DNA from: Klebsiella michiganensis
GTDB lineage: Bacteria > Pseudomonadota > Gammaproteobacteria > Enterobacterales > Enterobacteriaceae
Length of the DNA: 64,000 nt
Direction of reading: 5' to 3'
Assembly (NCBI GenBank): GCA_000963575.1
Contig: CP011077.1
Location: 2,418,001-2,482,000, forward strand
Under the pieces are notes generated by a model. That model did not search any database. It was not told the origin of the DNA and saw nothing but the letters and a program-made list of their open reading frames with translations. A program made the translations under genes and the position numbers. The first letter of the stretch is position 1; each line of letters begins with the position of its first letter. Shown in pieces: positions 7,522 to 17,335 of the stretch.

Positions 7522-8869
7522 CAAACTCGAGATAAATTTTTGCCAGATTCTGGAACTGATTGAAGCGATTTTCATCCAGCAATAGCTCGGCCTGGCGGCG
7601 TTTCTCCTGGGCATCTAGCCAGAATGAGATACGCGCGGCGCCCTGGCGGTAACGCACCTCATTCAACCGCTCAGACTTACGCGCAAGCTCCAGCCCCTCC
7701 CGCAGTCTTTTCTCCTGAGCCAGGAGCTGATCGCGCAGGGAGAGTTCGTCCTCAAGGCTGCTCATCGCCTTATAAAGCGACTGTTTAAACTCCAGCACGC
7801 GCTGCTCGTAATCGTTGCGGGCAATTTTTACCTCCACGCCCCGCTGCCGCCAGTCCAGGAACGGCAGCGTCAGGCTAGCCCCAACGGAAGCGATGGGATT
7901 ATGCAGCACCGTGAGTAGCGAGCTGCTGCCGGTGCCGAGAGAGCCTGTCAGGCTAAAGGCGGGATAGTATTCGGTGCGCCGGATATCAACGGTGGCCAGA
8001 GCTTCACGAACCCGCCACTCTTTAGCGCTGATATCGGGCCGATGCATCAGCACGCTGGCAGGGATATTCGCATTAACCTGCGGCATCCTGCCTGTGGGTA
8101 ACCTAGTGGGTTCAACTCTCGGACTGCCCGGCGCGGTGCCCAGCAACACCGCCTGCTGATTCAGAACCTGTAGGCGATCGCGCTGCAGGGCGGTGAGTCG
8201 GTTTTCCTGTGCCAGCAGGCTTTGTTGAGCATCAACCACATCCAGGGAAGAGGCTCCGCCTGCCTGATAGCGTGCGTTGGCCAGGCGGAGCGTCTCTGTC
8301 GCATAGCCGATGCTCTGCCGGAGGACGGCAATCTGCTGGTTCACAAACCCAATACGCCAGTAATTATTACTGGCTTCGGAAAGCAGCGTCAGTTTTGCCG
8401 AGCGCAAATCCTCTGCGCTGGCGCGGCTTGCCCACTCCGCCGCATCGCGCTGGCGAGCAATTTTGCCCCAGAGATCCAGCTCGTAGCTGGTGCTAAGACT
8501 GGCGGAACTGCTTTTTGTCCAGCCGGATGCGTTGCTCAGCTGATTTTTTCCGTCCACGCCCAGCGAGCCTTTTAGCCCAGGATCGTTGATGATGCCGACT
8601 CGTTCCGCGTCAAGTCGCGCCCGGTACAGGCGCAGCACGGCGAGTGCCACATCGTTGTTGCTTGCCATCACCTGACGAAGCCAGTTATCCAACTGGGGAT
8701 CGTTAAACGCGTGCCAGTCAAACGGGGCAAACTCTCCGCCAGCATCACTCTTGTTCCAGCTCGCGGGATAGTCCACCCTGGGCGCGTGATAGTCGCTTTG
8801 CAGCGTGTTTGCGCAGCCAGCGCTGAGCGCGGCGGCAAGGCATAGAGCTAAAGGTGATAAAAATTTCAT
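7499..8869 (-). CDS. Outer membrane efflux lipoprotein, OprM/CusC/NodT family
   Basis: A 456-residue outer membrane channel of TolC-like type. The signal peptide ends in the lipobox LSAGC (Cys19), so it is a lipoprotein. Two outer-membrane-efflux repeats follow (about residues 55-250 and 265-450), with the family motifs YELDLWGKI, YQAGGASSLDVVDAQQSLL and RHRPDI-like MHRPDISAKEWRV. It starts 3 bp after the macB stop, so it is translationally coupled and should complete the tripartite pump; it is the only channel gene in the cluster. Its last residues GGSSKFP lie in the direct repeat, so the native C-terminus may have been altered. Confidence 0.9.
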   Translation of the reverse strand: MKFLSPLALCLAAALSAGCANTLQSDYHAPRVDYPASWNKSDAGGEFAPFDWHAFNDPQLDNWLRQVMASNNDVALAVLRLYRARLDAERVGIINDPGLKGSLGVDGKNQLSNASGWTKSSSASLSTSYELDLWGKIARQRDAAEWASRASAEDLRSAKLTLLSEASNNYWRIGFVNQQIAVLRQSIGYATETLRLANARYQAGGASSLDVVDAQQSLLAQENRLTALQRDRLQVLNQQAVLLGTAPGSPRVEPTRLPTGRMPQVNANIPASVLMHRPDISAKEWRVREALATVDIRRTEYYPAFSLTGSLGTGSSSLLTVLHNPIASVGASLTLPFLDWRQRGVEVKIARNDYEQRVLEFKQSLYKAMSSLEDELSLRDQLLAQEKRLREGLELARKSERLNEVRYRQGAARISFWLDAQEKRRQAELLLDENRFNQFQNLAKIYLEFGGSSKFP

Positions 8870-8872
8870 AGG

Positions 8873-10813
8873 TTACTCGCTGGCCAGTGAAACGACCGGG
8901 TCCATCCTTGCCGCCTTGCGGGCGGGGAGATAACCGAAGATCATGCCGATTAATGTTGAACAGAAAAACGCGGCGGCGGCGGCCTGCCATGAATAAATAG
9001 CCGTGAACATCCCGCCTGCCAGGGCGGTAAATAGCGCACCAGCGGCATACGACAGCGCAATACCTAACGCGCCGCCAATCAGGCAGACCAATACGGCCTC
9101 AATCATAAACTGCTGCATGATGTCGCTCCGCCGCGCGCCTACCGCCATACGTACGCCGATTTCATGGGTTCGTTCGGTTACCGACACCAGCATGATGTTC
9201 ATCACGCCGATACTGCCGATCATCAGCGAGATGCAGGCCACCATCAGAATTAAAATGCTGAAGGTCATCGAGGTACGCTCGATAGATTTTCTGATCTGTT
9301 CGAAGTTATAGAGCTGGAAATCTTTTACGCCGTGGCGCTGAGTAAGTAGCTGGGAGATAGCGCTCACCGCCGCTTCGTTAGCCACATTGTCTTTTAGCCT
9401 GACGCTGATGCTGGTCAGCACCGGTTTGCCTACCATGCGGTACATCACCGTGCTGTAGGGCATCCACACGGTAATGCGGTTTGGCGCGTAGCTCCGGTTA
9501 TTGCTTTGGGCGATGCCCACCACCCGTGCCGGCACGGAACCAAGAAAAACAATTTGCCCCAGCGCCTCGAGTCCGGCGGCGTCGAACAGCGCTTTGCGGG
9601 CATTCTCATCAATAATGACCTCCTGCAGGGCGGTACGGTCGTCCCTGAAGGTGGTTCCCTGTAAAAGTTGAATCCCATTCACGCGGAAATGGTCCCGCCC
9701 GACGCCGTTGATAGACGCAGGTGCGGACTTACCCAGAAAACGAATGTTGTCTGAGGCGCTAACCTCCGGGCTTACGCTGTCGACAAATCCCTGCTTTGCC
9801 AGCGCCTCCGCGTCAGCCGGCACCAGAGTACGAATGCCCTCAATGCTGTCATCAAAGAAATCTCGTCCGGGATAGATACTCACCACGTTGGTTCCCAGAT
9901 CTTTAATATTCTCCAGGGTCTTTTGCTTCGCGCCCTCACCCAATGCCACGACGGTCACAACGGCGGCAATACCGAAAACGATCCCGGTCATGGTGAGCGT
10001 AGTGCGTAAACGGTGCGCATTCATCGCTTTGAGCGCCATTTGCAGCGATTCCCGCGTACGATCGAGCAAACTTTGCCAGCGGCTTTGCCGGGTGCGGTTA
10101 GGCGGCGGCAGCGTTTGTGTGGCGGTTACCCGACTGCCGCTATCGGCGATAATTTCGCCGTCCCGCAGTTCGATAATGCGCTGAGCGTGCTGAGCCACCT
10201 TCATGTCGTGGGTCACCATCACCACCGTATGGCCGCGCTGGTTAAGTTCACTCAGGATGGCTAACACCTCCTGCCCTGACTGAGAGTCCAGCGCGCCGGT
10301 CGGCTCGTCGGCCAAAATGATCTCCCCGCCGTTGATCAACGACCGAGCAATACTGACGCGCTGCTGCTGGCCGCCAGAAAGCTCGCCGGGCTTATGGTGC
10401 TCACGCCCTTCCAGGCCTAGTCTGCCAAGCAGTGCGGCGGCGCGCAGCCGACGCTTGTCACGCTCGCTGTTGGCGTAAATAGCTGGGATCTCAACGTTAC
10501 CCAGCGCGCTAAGATCAGGCATCAGGTGGTAGCGCTGGAAGATAAAGCCGATATGTTCCCGGCGCACCCGGGCCAGCGCATCCGGTGAAAGCTGGGCGGC
10601 GTTTTGCCCGCCAATGTAGTAATCGCCGCTGTCGGGCACGTCGAGGCAGCCCATGATATTCATCAGGGTCGACTTGCCCGACCCCGAAGCGCCGATGATC
10701 GCGACCATTTCTCCGGCCGCGATGGTCAGATTGATATTTTTCAGGACGGTCAGCGCCTGGCCGCCGTTACCGTAGGTCCGGCTGATACCCTTTAGATCAA
10801 TGATGTGGCTCAC
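8873..10813 (-). CDS. macB: MacB-type ABC exporter (ATPase-permease)
   Basis: A 646-residue inner membrane protein with the MacB layout. The N-terminal ATPase shows Walker A GASGSGKST, signature LSGGQQQRVSIAR and Walker B IILADEPTGALD. Next come a transmembrane segment near residue 275, a large periplasmic domain, and three C-terminal membrane segments of the FtsX type. MacB uses ATP to drive export of macrolides, peptides or haem precursors from the periplasm through MacA and an outer membrane channel. It overlaps macA by 4 bp (ATGA). Substrate assignment rests on family only, and this may be a paralogue rather than the orthologue of E. coli macB. Confidence 0.9.
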   Translation of the reverse strand: MSHIIDLKGISRTYGNGGQALTVLKNINLTIAAGEMVAIIGASGSGKSTLMNIMGCLDVPDSGDYYIGGQNAAQLSPDALARVRREHIGFIFQRYHLMPDLSALGNVEIPAIYANSERDKRRLRAAALLGRLGLEGREHHKPGELSGGQQQRVSIARSLINGGEIILADEPTGALDSQSGQEVLAILSELNQRGHTVVMVTHDMKVAQHAQRIIELRDGEIIADSGSRVTATQTLPPPNRTRQSRWQSLLDRTRESLQMALKAMNAHRLRTTLTMTGIVFGIAAVVTVVALGEGAKQKTLENIKDLGTNVVSIYPGRDFFDDSIEGIRTLVPADAEALAKQGFVDSVSPEVSASDNIRFLGKSAPASINGVGRDHFRVNGIQLLQGTTFRDDRTALQEVIIDENARKALFDAAGLEALGQIVFLGSVPARVVGIAQSNNRSYAPNRITVWMPYSTVMYRMVGKPVLTSISVRLKDNVANEAAVSAISQLLTQRHGVKDFQLYNFEQIRKSIERTSMTFSILILMVACISLMIGSIGVMNIMLVSVTERTHEIGVRMAVGARRSDIMQQFMIEAVLVCLIGGALGIALSYAAGALFTALAGGMFTAIYSWQAAAAAFFCSTLIGMIFGYLPARKAARMDPVVSLASE

Positions 10814-11997
10814 AGCACAAACCCTTCCCCGGGTGCTTTCTCACCCGGCTGTGACAGCACGACATTTTCCCCGACGTTTAGCCCTTCGAGGATCTGAATA
10901 TCCACGCTGTTGGTGATCCCGGTTTTTACCTCCCGGGCTTCCAGCTTGCCGTCAGCGGTCAGCACCTGAACCTCCTGCTTGTTGTTTTCGCCTTTACGTA
11001 CCGCCTGAATCGGTACCAGCAGCGTGTCCCTGGCCTCACCTGCCAACAGCGTGACCTGTGCCGTCATGGCAATGCGCAGGCGATTTTCTGGATTAGGAAC
11101 GTCGAGCAGCGCGTTGTAGTAAACGGAAGCATTTGAGGTGCCAGACCCTGATGCCGAACTGCTCCCGGCCAGAGAGTCATCTTTCATTACCGACTCCGGC
11201 GCCAGCTCAACGGTGCGCAGCGTCGCGTCATAGTGTTTGTCCGGCTCAGAGAAAATCGTGAAACGGGCCTTTTGCCCCGGGGAAATACGGGTGATATCCG
11301 CCTCAGAGATCTGTGCTTTGATGGTCATCACATCGAGACGCGCCAGCTTGATAATCGTCGGCGCACTCTGGCTGGAGTTAACCGTCTGCCCCTGCTGCGT
11401 GACCACGGCAATAACAACGCCGTCCATTGGCGCAACGACTCGGGTATAGCCCAGATCGACTGTTTTCTTATCTACTTCGATTTGCGCCTGGACAAGCTTG
11501 GCATTCAGAGAGAGTAATTCCGCCCGTGTAGTGGCGAGCGTTGCCTCCGCAGACTCAAAATCTTCGCGCGAACTGGCGTCTTCGCTCAGCATTTGCCGCT
11601 GACGTTTGAAGCGCAATTCAGACTGTTTCAGTAGCGCTTGTTTAGCCTGCAGGTCAGCTTTTACCACATTGAGCGCGGCTTCGGCATTACGCAGGTCGTT
11701 ACGCTGCGGTACATCATCAATGTCGGCTATCGACTGCCCTTTGGTCACGCGATCGCCCAGCTTCACTTTGAGCGACTTGACCTGGCCTGAAACCTGCGCC
11801 CCTACGTTTACGCGTTCGATAGCATCAATACGGCCGGTCGCCAGGACGGAGTTTTCTATATCACCTTTACGTACGGGGGCCGTGACATAGTCTGGTACAT
11901 CCGTGCTTCTGAGAAAGAAGAACAGTGCGAGGGTAAGACCGATGAGCAGCGCCACGGCCAGGGCGATGACGCGGCGAGAGAGGTGTTTCGTTAGCAT
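10810..11997 (-). CDS. macA: MacA-type periplasmic adaptor
   Basis: A 395-residue membrane fusion protein. The N-terminal anchor is at about residues 9-28 (VIALAVALLIGLTLALFFFL), followed by the lipoyl half-motif VGAQVSGQVKSLKVKLGDRVTKGQ, a long coiled-coil hairpin (about 90-185), the second lipoyl half VVAPMDGVVIAV, and a beta-barrel. It links MacB to the outer membrane channel. The ATG at 11997 is chosen over a TTG at 12018. The 192 bp before it separate it from the histidine kinase gene and hold two copies of GAGACTCAT (about 12035 and 12140), but no clear CusR-type box, so this half of the cluster may have its own promoter. Confidence 0.9.
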   Translation of the reverse strand: MLTKHLSRRVIALAVALLIGLTLALFFFLRSTDVPDYVTAPVRKGDIENSVLATGRIDAIERVNVGAQVSGQVKSLKVKLGDRVTKGQSIADIDDVPQRNDLRNAEAALNVVKADLQAKQALLKQSELRFKRQRQMLSEDASSREDFESAEATLATTRAELLSLNAKLVQAQIEVDKKTVDLGYTRVVAPMDGVVIAVVTQQGQTVNSSQSAPTIIKLARLDVMTIKAQISEADITRISPGQKARFTIFSEPDKHYDATLRTVELAPESVMKDDSLAGSSSASGSGTSNASVYYNALLDVPNPENRLRIAMTAQVTLLAGEARDTLLVPIQAVRKGENNKQEVQVLTADGKLEAREVKTGITNSVDIQILEGLNVGENVVLSQPGEKAPGEGFVL

Positions 11998-12189
11998 TGA
12001 GCAGGTTTTCCATAACAATAAAAGCGGTGATCTCAGAGACTCATAGTGAACGCTCCTGTCTCTACCGGAGCTATACGCGGTGCATATGTGTAGATTTTAT
12101 CCAGCCCAGAGCAAAGGGCTACCTATTTAAGTCACTGAGACTCATTCCGCTTAGTATTGTTCCTGCGAGCAGAGATTATTCTGCGGTAT

Positions 12190-13593
12190 TTAAACCGTTT
12201 CATGCCGCGGCAAAGATAATGTGAAGGTACTGCCTCGCCCCGGCTTGCTGGTTACGCTGATTTTCCCGCCGTGCAGTTCCGCAATGGTTTTCACAATCGC
12301 CAGCCCCAGCCCGGTGTTTTCCGTCGCGCTTCGGGAGGCTTCTCCGCGGAAGAAACGATCAAAAATAAGGGGTAAATGTTCCGGCCTGATACCTTCCCCG
12401 TCGTCACTCACGCTCAATACCACCTGTTCATCCGTAATCTTTGCGCTGAGCGTAATATGTCCCTTTTCAGGCGTGTGGCGCAGGGCATTAGAGAGCAAAT
12501 TAGACAGCGCCCGTTGGATAAGCTGCTGATCGGCATAGAATGAAACGTCCCCCCGGCTTTCGAGGATAATCTCTTTTTCTTCCGCCAGAATGTCGTAGAA
12601 ACCAATCAGTTTTTCGAATTCATGCGTGCTGCTGAGCCACTCCGCGTTCAGTACCTCGCGGCTGTTATCCGCCCTGGCAAGAAACAGCATCGAGGAGATC
12701 ATGCGCGAAAGCCGCTCCCCCTCTTCAACGATAGCGGCCAGCGTTTCCTGATACTCTTCCGCACTGCGATCTTTGGTTTGAATGACGCTGGCGGCTGAAA
12801 TCAGGTTGTTTATCGGCCCGCGCAGCTCGTGGGCAATGTCCGAGGAAAAGCGATTTAGCTGATGGAATGAAGCCTCCAGGCGCATCATCATACGGTCAAA
12901 GGAAGCCGCCAGCGCGTTCAGTTCCGGCGGCCAGCGTTTACCCAGAATACGGGTATGCAGATCGTTGGCATGAATTTTCTCAATCTCGGTGGTGATCGTG
13001 CGCAGCGGGGCTAAACCTCGCCGGGCAAGCCACCAGCCAAAGGCCGCAAACAGCAGGATCGCCAGCGCGGCAAAAAACTGCATTCGCTTGTAATAGGTGT
13101 TGATAATTTCATTGTTACCGGAGACGTTGAGTGCCGCCTGCACCAGCCATTTTTGGTTGTTTTTAAGGGTGAATAGCGTGGAAGTAATTAAGTATTTTTG
13201 CCGAATATCCCCGGCGCGGTAATGCCACTCGCGGTAGCTAAAAGCGGGGCCAGGCAGTGGAAAATCCTGCACCGGAATAACCATGTTGTTGGATTGCGCG
13301 TACACTTTTCCTTCCGGACTGAAGATACGCAGCGACAGCCTCTCCTGCCGTACCACGGACTCCAGAAGCTCGGTTTGCCACTCTTCCCCATTGTCCTGCC
13401 GCTCACCTATGGCCGAGGCAATTTCCTGCTGGAACTGGATAGAACTTTGTAGCTCCAGTTCATCTTTATGATTGAGCTGCTGGCGCATGGTCGAATAAAG
13501 CACGCCGGACACGCTGTAAAGCACGATAGCCATCGTGACGGAGAAATAGAGCGTCAGGCGCGCGGTGATCGACAAATGCGACAATTTTATCAT
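12190..13593 (-). CDS. Heavy-metal-type sensor histidine kinase (CusS-like)
   Basis: A 467-residue inner membrane kinase. Two membrane segments (about residues 12-34 and 171-190) flank a periplasmic sensor domain, followed by a HAMP linker. The phosphoacceptor His255 lies in DIAHELRGPINNL, and the ATPase has an N-box (RALSNLLSNALRHT) and glycine boxes (DDGEGI, GLGLAIV). This is the CusS/PcoS/HprS layout. It overlaps the response regulator gene by 4 bp. The signal is unknown: the sensor domain shows no obvious Cys/His cluster for copper or silver, so another envelope stress is possible. Confidence 0.88.
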   Translation of the reverse strand: MIKLSHLSITARLTLYFSVTMAIVLYSVSGVLYSTMRQQLNHKDELELQSSIQFQQEIASAIGERQDNGEEWQTELLESVVRQERLSLRIFSPEGKVYAQSNNMVIPVQDFPLPGPAFSYREWHYRAGDIRQKYLITSTLFTLKNNQKWLVQAALNVSGNNEIINTYYKRMQFFAALAILLFAAFGWWLARRGLAPLRTITTEIEKIHANDLHTRILGKRWPPELNALAASFDRMMMRLEASFHQLNRFSSDIAHELRGPINNLISAASVIQTKDRSAEEYQETLAAIVEEGERLSRMISSMLFLARADNSREVLNAEWLSSTHEFEKLIGFYDILAEEKEIILESRGDVSFYADQQLIQRALSNLLSNALRHTPEKGHITLSAKITDEQVVLSVSDDGEGIRPEHLPLIFDRFFRGEASRSATENTGLGLAIVKTIAELHGGKISVTSKPGRGSTFTLSLPRHETV

Positions 13594-14276
13594 CCACGTA
13601 ATTCCAGCACGTACCCCGCTCCGCGCAGAGTATGGAGTAATTTATCGTCAAAGCCGTCGTCGATTTTGTTGCGCAGACGGCGAATGGCAACGTCTATGAC
13701 GTTAGTTTCCGGGTCAAAATTCATGTCCCACACCTGCTCGGCAATCACCGTGCGGGAAAGCACTTCGCCCGAGCGGCGCATCAGCAGGCTTAGCAGCAGA
13801 AACTCTTTTTGCGTCAGCTCTATTCGCACCCCGGAGCGGGACACTTTGTGACGCAGAAAATCGAGCTTCAAATCGCCCACCTGCAGCAAATTCTCCTCAA
13901 GAATCGCGGTTGGCGGCGCCGAGCGGCGCAGTATCACCCGCGCCCGCGCCAGCAGCTCGCTAAAGGAAAAGGGTTTAATCAAATAATCTTCCGCGCCCAG
14001 CTCGAGCCCGTGAACTCTGTCCTCCACGTCATCCCGCGCGGTAAGAAACATAATAGGCGTCTGCTTTCCGGCCTGGCGCGCCATTTCGATGATTTTCCAG
14101 CCATCAATTCCCGGCAGCATCACATCGAGTATCGCCAGATCGTAATCCGTCGTCAGGAGATAATGCAGGCCGTCGATACCGTTGCCGGCGACGTCGACAA
14201 CAAAATCGTTCTCGCGCAGCCCTTTGGCAATGTACTCAGAAGCCATTTTCTGATCTTCAACCAGCAGAATTTTCAT
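13590..14276 (-). CDS. OmpR-family response regulator (CusR-like)
   Basis: A 228-residue regulator starting MKILLVEDQ. The receiver domain has the acidic pair ED near residue 8, Asp51 in LAILDVMLP, Thr in MFLTARDD and Lys in YLIKPFSF. The C-terminal winged helix contains EVLSRTVIAEQVWDMNFDPETNVIDVAIRRLR, very close to the CusR recognition region. Three start codons in a row (GTG 14282, ATG 14279, ATG 14276) follow GGAG; the last gives normal spacing and CusR-like numbering. The adjacent operon head carries a CusR-type box, so autoregulation is expected. Confidence 0.9.
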   Translation of the reverse strand: MKILLVEDQKMASEYIAKGLRENDFVVDVAGNGIDGLHYLLTTDYDLAILDVMLPGIDGWKIIEMARQAGKQTPIMFLTARDDVEDRVHGLELGAEDYLIKPFSFSELLARARVILRRSAPPTAILEENLLQVGDLKLDFLRHKVSRSGVRIELTQKEFLLLSLLMRRSGEVLSRTVIAEQVWDMNFDPETNVIDVAIRRLRNKIDDGFDDKLLHTLRGAGYVLELRG

Positions 14277-14278
14277 CA

Positions 14279-17200
14279 TCACTCCTTCGTCCCTTGTGGG
14301 TTGCCGTCAAACAGCAGGAACAGCACCGGCGTAATAAACAAGGTAATTAACTGCGAGAACAGCAGCCCACCGACAATCGCCACGCCCATCGGCTGGCGCA
14401 GTTCGGCCCCGGCGCCGAGGCCAAGGGCAATAGGAATCGCCCCCATAATTGCACACAGCGTGGTCATCATTATCGGGCGGAACCGCTGCAAGCAGGCCTG
14501 CATAATGGCATCATGCGGCGTCATGCCGTGCTCGCGCTGCGCCACTAAGGCGAAATCTATCATCATGATAGCGTTCTTTTTGACAATCCCTATCAACAGC
14601 AGGATACCAATCATCGCGATAAACGTAAGGTCGAGATTAAATAACCTGAGCGCCAGCAGCGCCCCGACCGCCGCCGACGGCAGGCCAAGCAGAATGGTCA
14701 GCGGGTGGATCCAACTTTCATACAGCACGCCAAGAATCACGTAAATCACCGCCAGCGCCAGCACAATCAGCCAGATCTGGCTGCTCTGGGACTGCTGGAA
14801 CAGCGCCGCCTGCCCGGCGTAGGTACCGAACACCGAGGACGGCAGATGAATCGCCTGCTGGGCCTGGGCAATGGCCGCCGTGGCGTCGGACAGCGATTTT
14901 CCCGGCGCCAGGTCGAACGAGAGCGTAATCGCCGGCAGCTGCCCCTGATGGTTGACCGCCGTCACCCCCTGAGTACGGGTAATCGTGGTGAAGGTGGTGA
15001 TCGGCAGCAGCGCCCCACTTGATGACCGGACATAGATTTTCGACAGGTCACTTTCGTCCTGCCGGAATGGCGCCTGAACCTCCATGATCACTTCATAGCT
15101 ATCTTCAGGGGCATAAATCGTGGAAACCTGGTAAGTCCCAAAAGCGTCATACAGCGTGTCGCGAATCTGCTGGATATCAACGCCCATCAGCGAGGCTTTG
15201 TTTCTGTCGATAACTAATTGCGCCTGCAGTCCGTTAAGCTGAGCATCGGTATTCAGGCCGACAAACACCCCGCTTTTTTGCAGCTCCGCCATCAACCTGT
15301 TGGTCCAGTCGTTAAGGCTGGTATCGCCGCTGCTGACCGCCTGGAGCGTGTACTGGTAGCTGCTTTTCGCACTGCGGCCACCCACGCGCAGGTTTTGCAC
15401 CGGGCTAAAGTAAACTTTAATGCCCGGTAAATAGCCGGTTTCCGACCGCAGTTGCTTGAGCACCGCGTCCAGCGGCGGGCGCTGGCTTTGATCTTTTAAC
15501 GTCAGGCTCAACTGCGTGGTGTCGTGATCGACGCGGGTTAACACATCGCTGACGCTCGGATCTTTCATCAACGTTTTACCCAACTGCTGCGCCACGCCCA
15601 GCCGCCCGAGGTAGGACATATCCTGAGGCGCATCAATGCTGGCGGTTACCTGCCCGATATCTTCCTGCGGGAAGAACCCCTTGGGTGAAAACCAGTACAG
15701 GCCGATGGTCAGCGCAATCGTGCTGAGTGCGACGCCTATCATAATCACCCGGTGAGAAACCGCCCATTCCAGCCCGTTTCCGTACTGGCGGCGCAGGGCT
15801 TCAAACCCACGCTCAAAGACCTGACTCCAGCGCGGCTCGGGTTTGTCTTCCGGGGTGTGCTCGCGGATAAGCTTAGGCACCAGCAGCGGAATAATGGTGA
15901 GCGACGCCGCGGCGGAAACCAAAATCGTCAGCGACACGACATAGGCAAACTCGTGGAACAGCAGGCCTATCGTACCCGGCATAAAGAAGATCGGAATAAA
16001 CACCGCCACCAGTGACAGGGAAATAGAGATAACGGCGAACGCCACCTCTTTCACTCCTTTTAGCGCGGCGCGATACGGCGTCTCCCCCTCTTCCATGTAG
16101 CGCATGATGTTCTCCAGCACCACAATCGCATCGTCCACCACCAGGCCGACGGCGATGGTCAGCCCCATCAGGGAGATATTGTCGAGACTCAGCCCGAAGG
16201 CATACATCAGGCCGAACGCGCCGAGCAAAGAAATCGGCAGGCTTAGCGCCGGAATGATCGTCGCCCGAATATGGCGCAGGAACATCAGGATCACCATCAC
16301 CACCAGGGCGATAGTCAACAGCAGCGTGAGCGTAACGTCATGAATTGCCGCGCGGATCGACAGCGAGCGGTCGTTAAGAAACTTCACGCTAACCGACGAC
16401 GGCATCTGCGCCTGCAGTTTGGGCATCAGTTGGCGAATCGCGTCGATGGTGGAAACAATATTGGCGCCGGGCTGGCGCTGCACGCTGAGTACAATGGCCC
16501 GGTTGCCATTAACGGCGCTGTAGCTCAGCGTATTTTCGATACTGTCCTGCACGGTGGCCACATCCGAAAGTCTGACCGGCTGGCCGTTACGCGTGGCGAC
16601 AATAACGTTGGCGAAGTCCGCCGCGTTGCGCAAATCGCCGCTGGTTTGCAGCATCACCATCTGGCGCTTACCGTCCAGTTCACCAATCGGCGAGTTGTTA
16701 TTGGCGTTTGCCAGCGCGGTATGCACGTCTTCCAGCGTCAGATTTGTGGCCGCCAGCTTGTCCGGGTTCACCTCCACGCGCACCGCGTAACGCTTTTGCC
16801 CCAGCACCGTCACCTGCGCCACGCCGTTGAGGGTGGAAAGCGCGGGTGAGATCAGGTCATCTGAAAAGCGGTTAAGGTCGGAAAGCGCCATCGACGGTGA
16901 GTCGATGCCGATTTGAATGATCGGCGCATCCGCCGGGTTAATTTTGCGGAATGACGGCGGCGTGGTCATCTGCGACGGCAGCTGTTTTAACGCCTGGTAC
17001 AGCGCGGACTGCACGTCCACGGCCGCCGAATCGATATCCCGCGATGGATCGAACTCGATGACGATAGTCGTGGCACCCTCGAGGCTGTTGGAGGTCATGT
17101 TCACTACGCCGGGAATGGTCGAGAGTTTTTTCTCCAGCGGCGTGGCCACCGACGAGGCCATGGTTTCAGGGCTGGCACCAGAAAGCGAAGCGCTGACCTG

Positions 17201-17335
17201 AATGGTCGGCGTGTCATAGTTGGGCAGTGCTGCAATGGGCAGTTTAAACCAGCACACCGCGCCGGCGACCATCACCGCCAGCCACAGCAGCATCACGGCA
17301 ATCGGGCGTTTCAGGCATTGTTCGGCAAATGTCAT
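14279..17335 (-). CDS. RND efflux pump, HAE1 family
   Basis: A 1018-residue proton-driven inner membrane pump, the usual RND length. It begins MTFAEQCLKRPIAVMLLWLAV and has twelve predicted membrane segments, two large periplasmic loops, and the proton-relay acidic pair in GLVVDDAIVVLENI (TM4). It resembles MdtB/MdtC and related multidrug pumps rather than the CusA metal pumps; I do not see CusA-type methionine clusters. It is coupled by 4-bp overlap to the adaptor gene upstream and is nearly contiguous with the response regulator. It would use the adaptor at 17332-18459 and perhaps the cluster's only outer membrane factor. Confidence 0.92.
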   Translation of the reverse strand: MTFAEQCLKRPIAVMLLWLAVMVAGAVCWFKLPIAALPNYDTPTIQVSASLSGASPETMASSVATPLEKKLSTIPGVVNMTSNSLEGATTIVIEFDPSRDIDSAAVDVQSALYQALKQLPSQMTTPPSFRKINPADAPIIQIGIDSPSMALSDLNRFSDDLISPALSTLNGVAQVTVLGQKRYAVRVEVNPDKLAATNLTLEDVHTALANANNNSPIGELDGKRQMVMLQTSGDLRNAADFANVIVATRNGQPVRLSDVATVQDSIENTLSYSAVNGNRAIVLSVQRQPGANIVSTIDAIRQLMPKLQAQMPSSVSVKFLNDRSLSIRAAIHDVTLTLLLTIALVVMVILMFLRHIRATIIPALSLPISLLGAFGLMYAFGLSLDNISLMGLTIAVGLVVDDAIVVLENIMRYMEEGETPYRAALKGVKEVAFAVISISLSLVAVFIPIFFMPGTIGLLFHEFAYVVSLTILVSAAASLTIIPLLVPKLIREHTPEDKPEPRWSQVFERGFEALRRQYGNGLEWAVSHRVIMIGVALSTIALTIGLYWFSPKGFFPQEDIGQVTASIDAPQDMSYLGRLGVAQQLGKTLMKDPSVSDVLTRVDHDTTQLSLTLKDQSQRPPLDAVLKQLRSETGYLPGIKVYFSPVQNLRVGGRSAKSSYQYTLQAVSSGDTSLNDWTNRLMAELQKSGVFVGLNTDAQLNGLQAQLVIDRNKASLMGVDIQQIRDTLYDAFGTYQVSTIYAPEDSYEVIMEVQAPFRQDESDLSKIYVRSSSGALLPITTFTTITRTQGVTAVNHQGQLPAITLSFDLAPGKSLSDATAAIAQAQQAIHLPSSVFGTYAGQAALFQQSQSSQIWLIVLALAVIYVILGVLYESWIHPLTILLGLPSAAVGALLALRLFNLDLTFIAMIGILLLIGIVKKNAIMMIDFALVAQREHGMTPHDAIMQACLQRFRPIMMTTLCAIMGAIPIALGLGAGAELRQPMGVAIVGGLLFSQLITLFITPVLFLLFDGNPQGTKE

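Noticed and set aside
12103..12121. Terminator after the histidine kinase gene
   Set aside because: AGCCC/GGGCT gives only a 5-bp stem without a U-run, too weak to separate the two halves of the efflux cluster.
13809..14744. 311-codon frame antisense to the regulator and RND genes
   Set aside because: It spans two clear genes on the other strand and shows no domain. It is a shadow.
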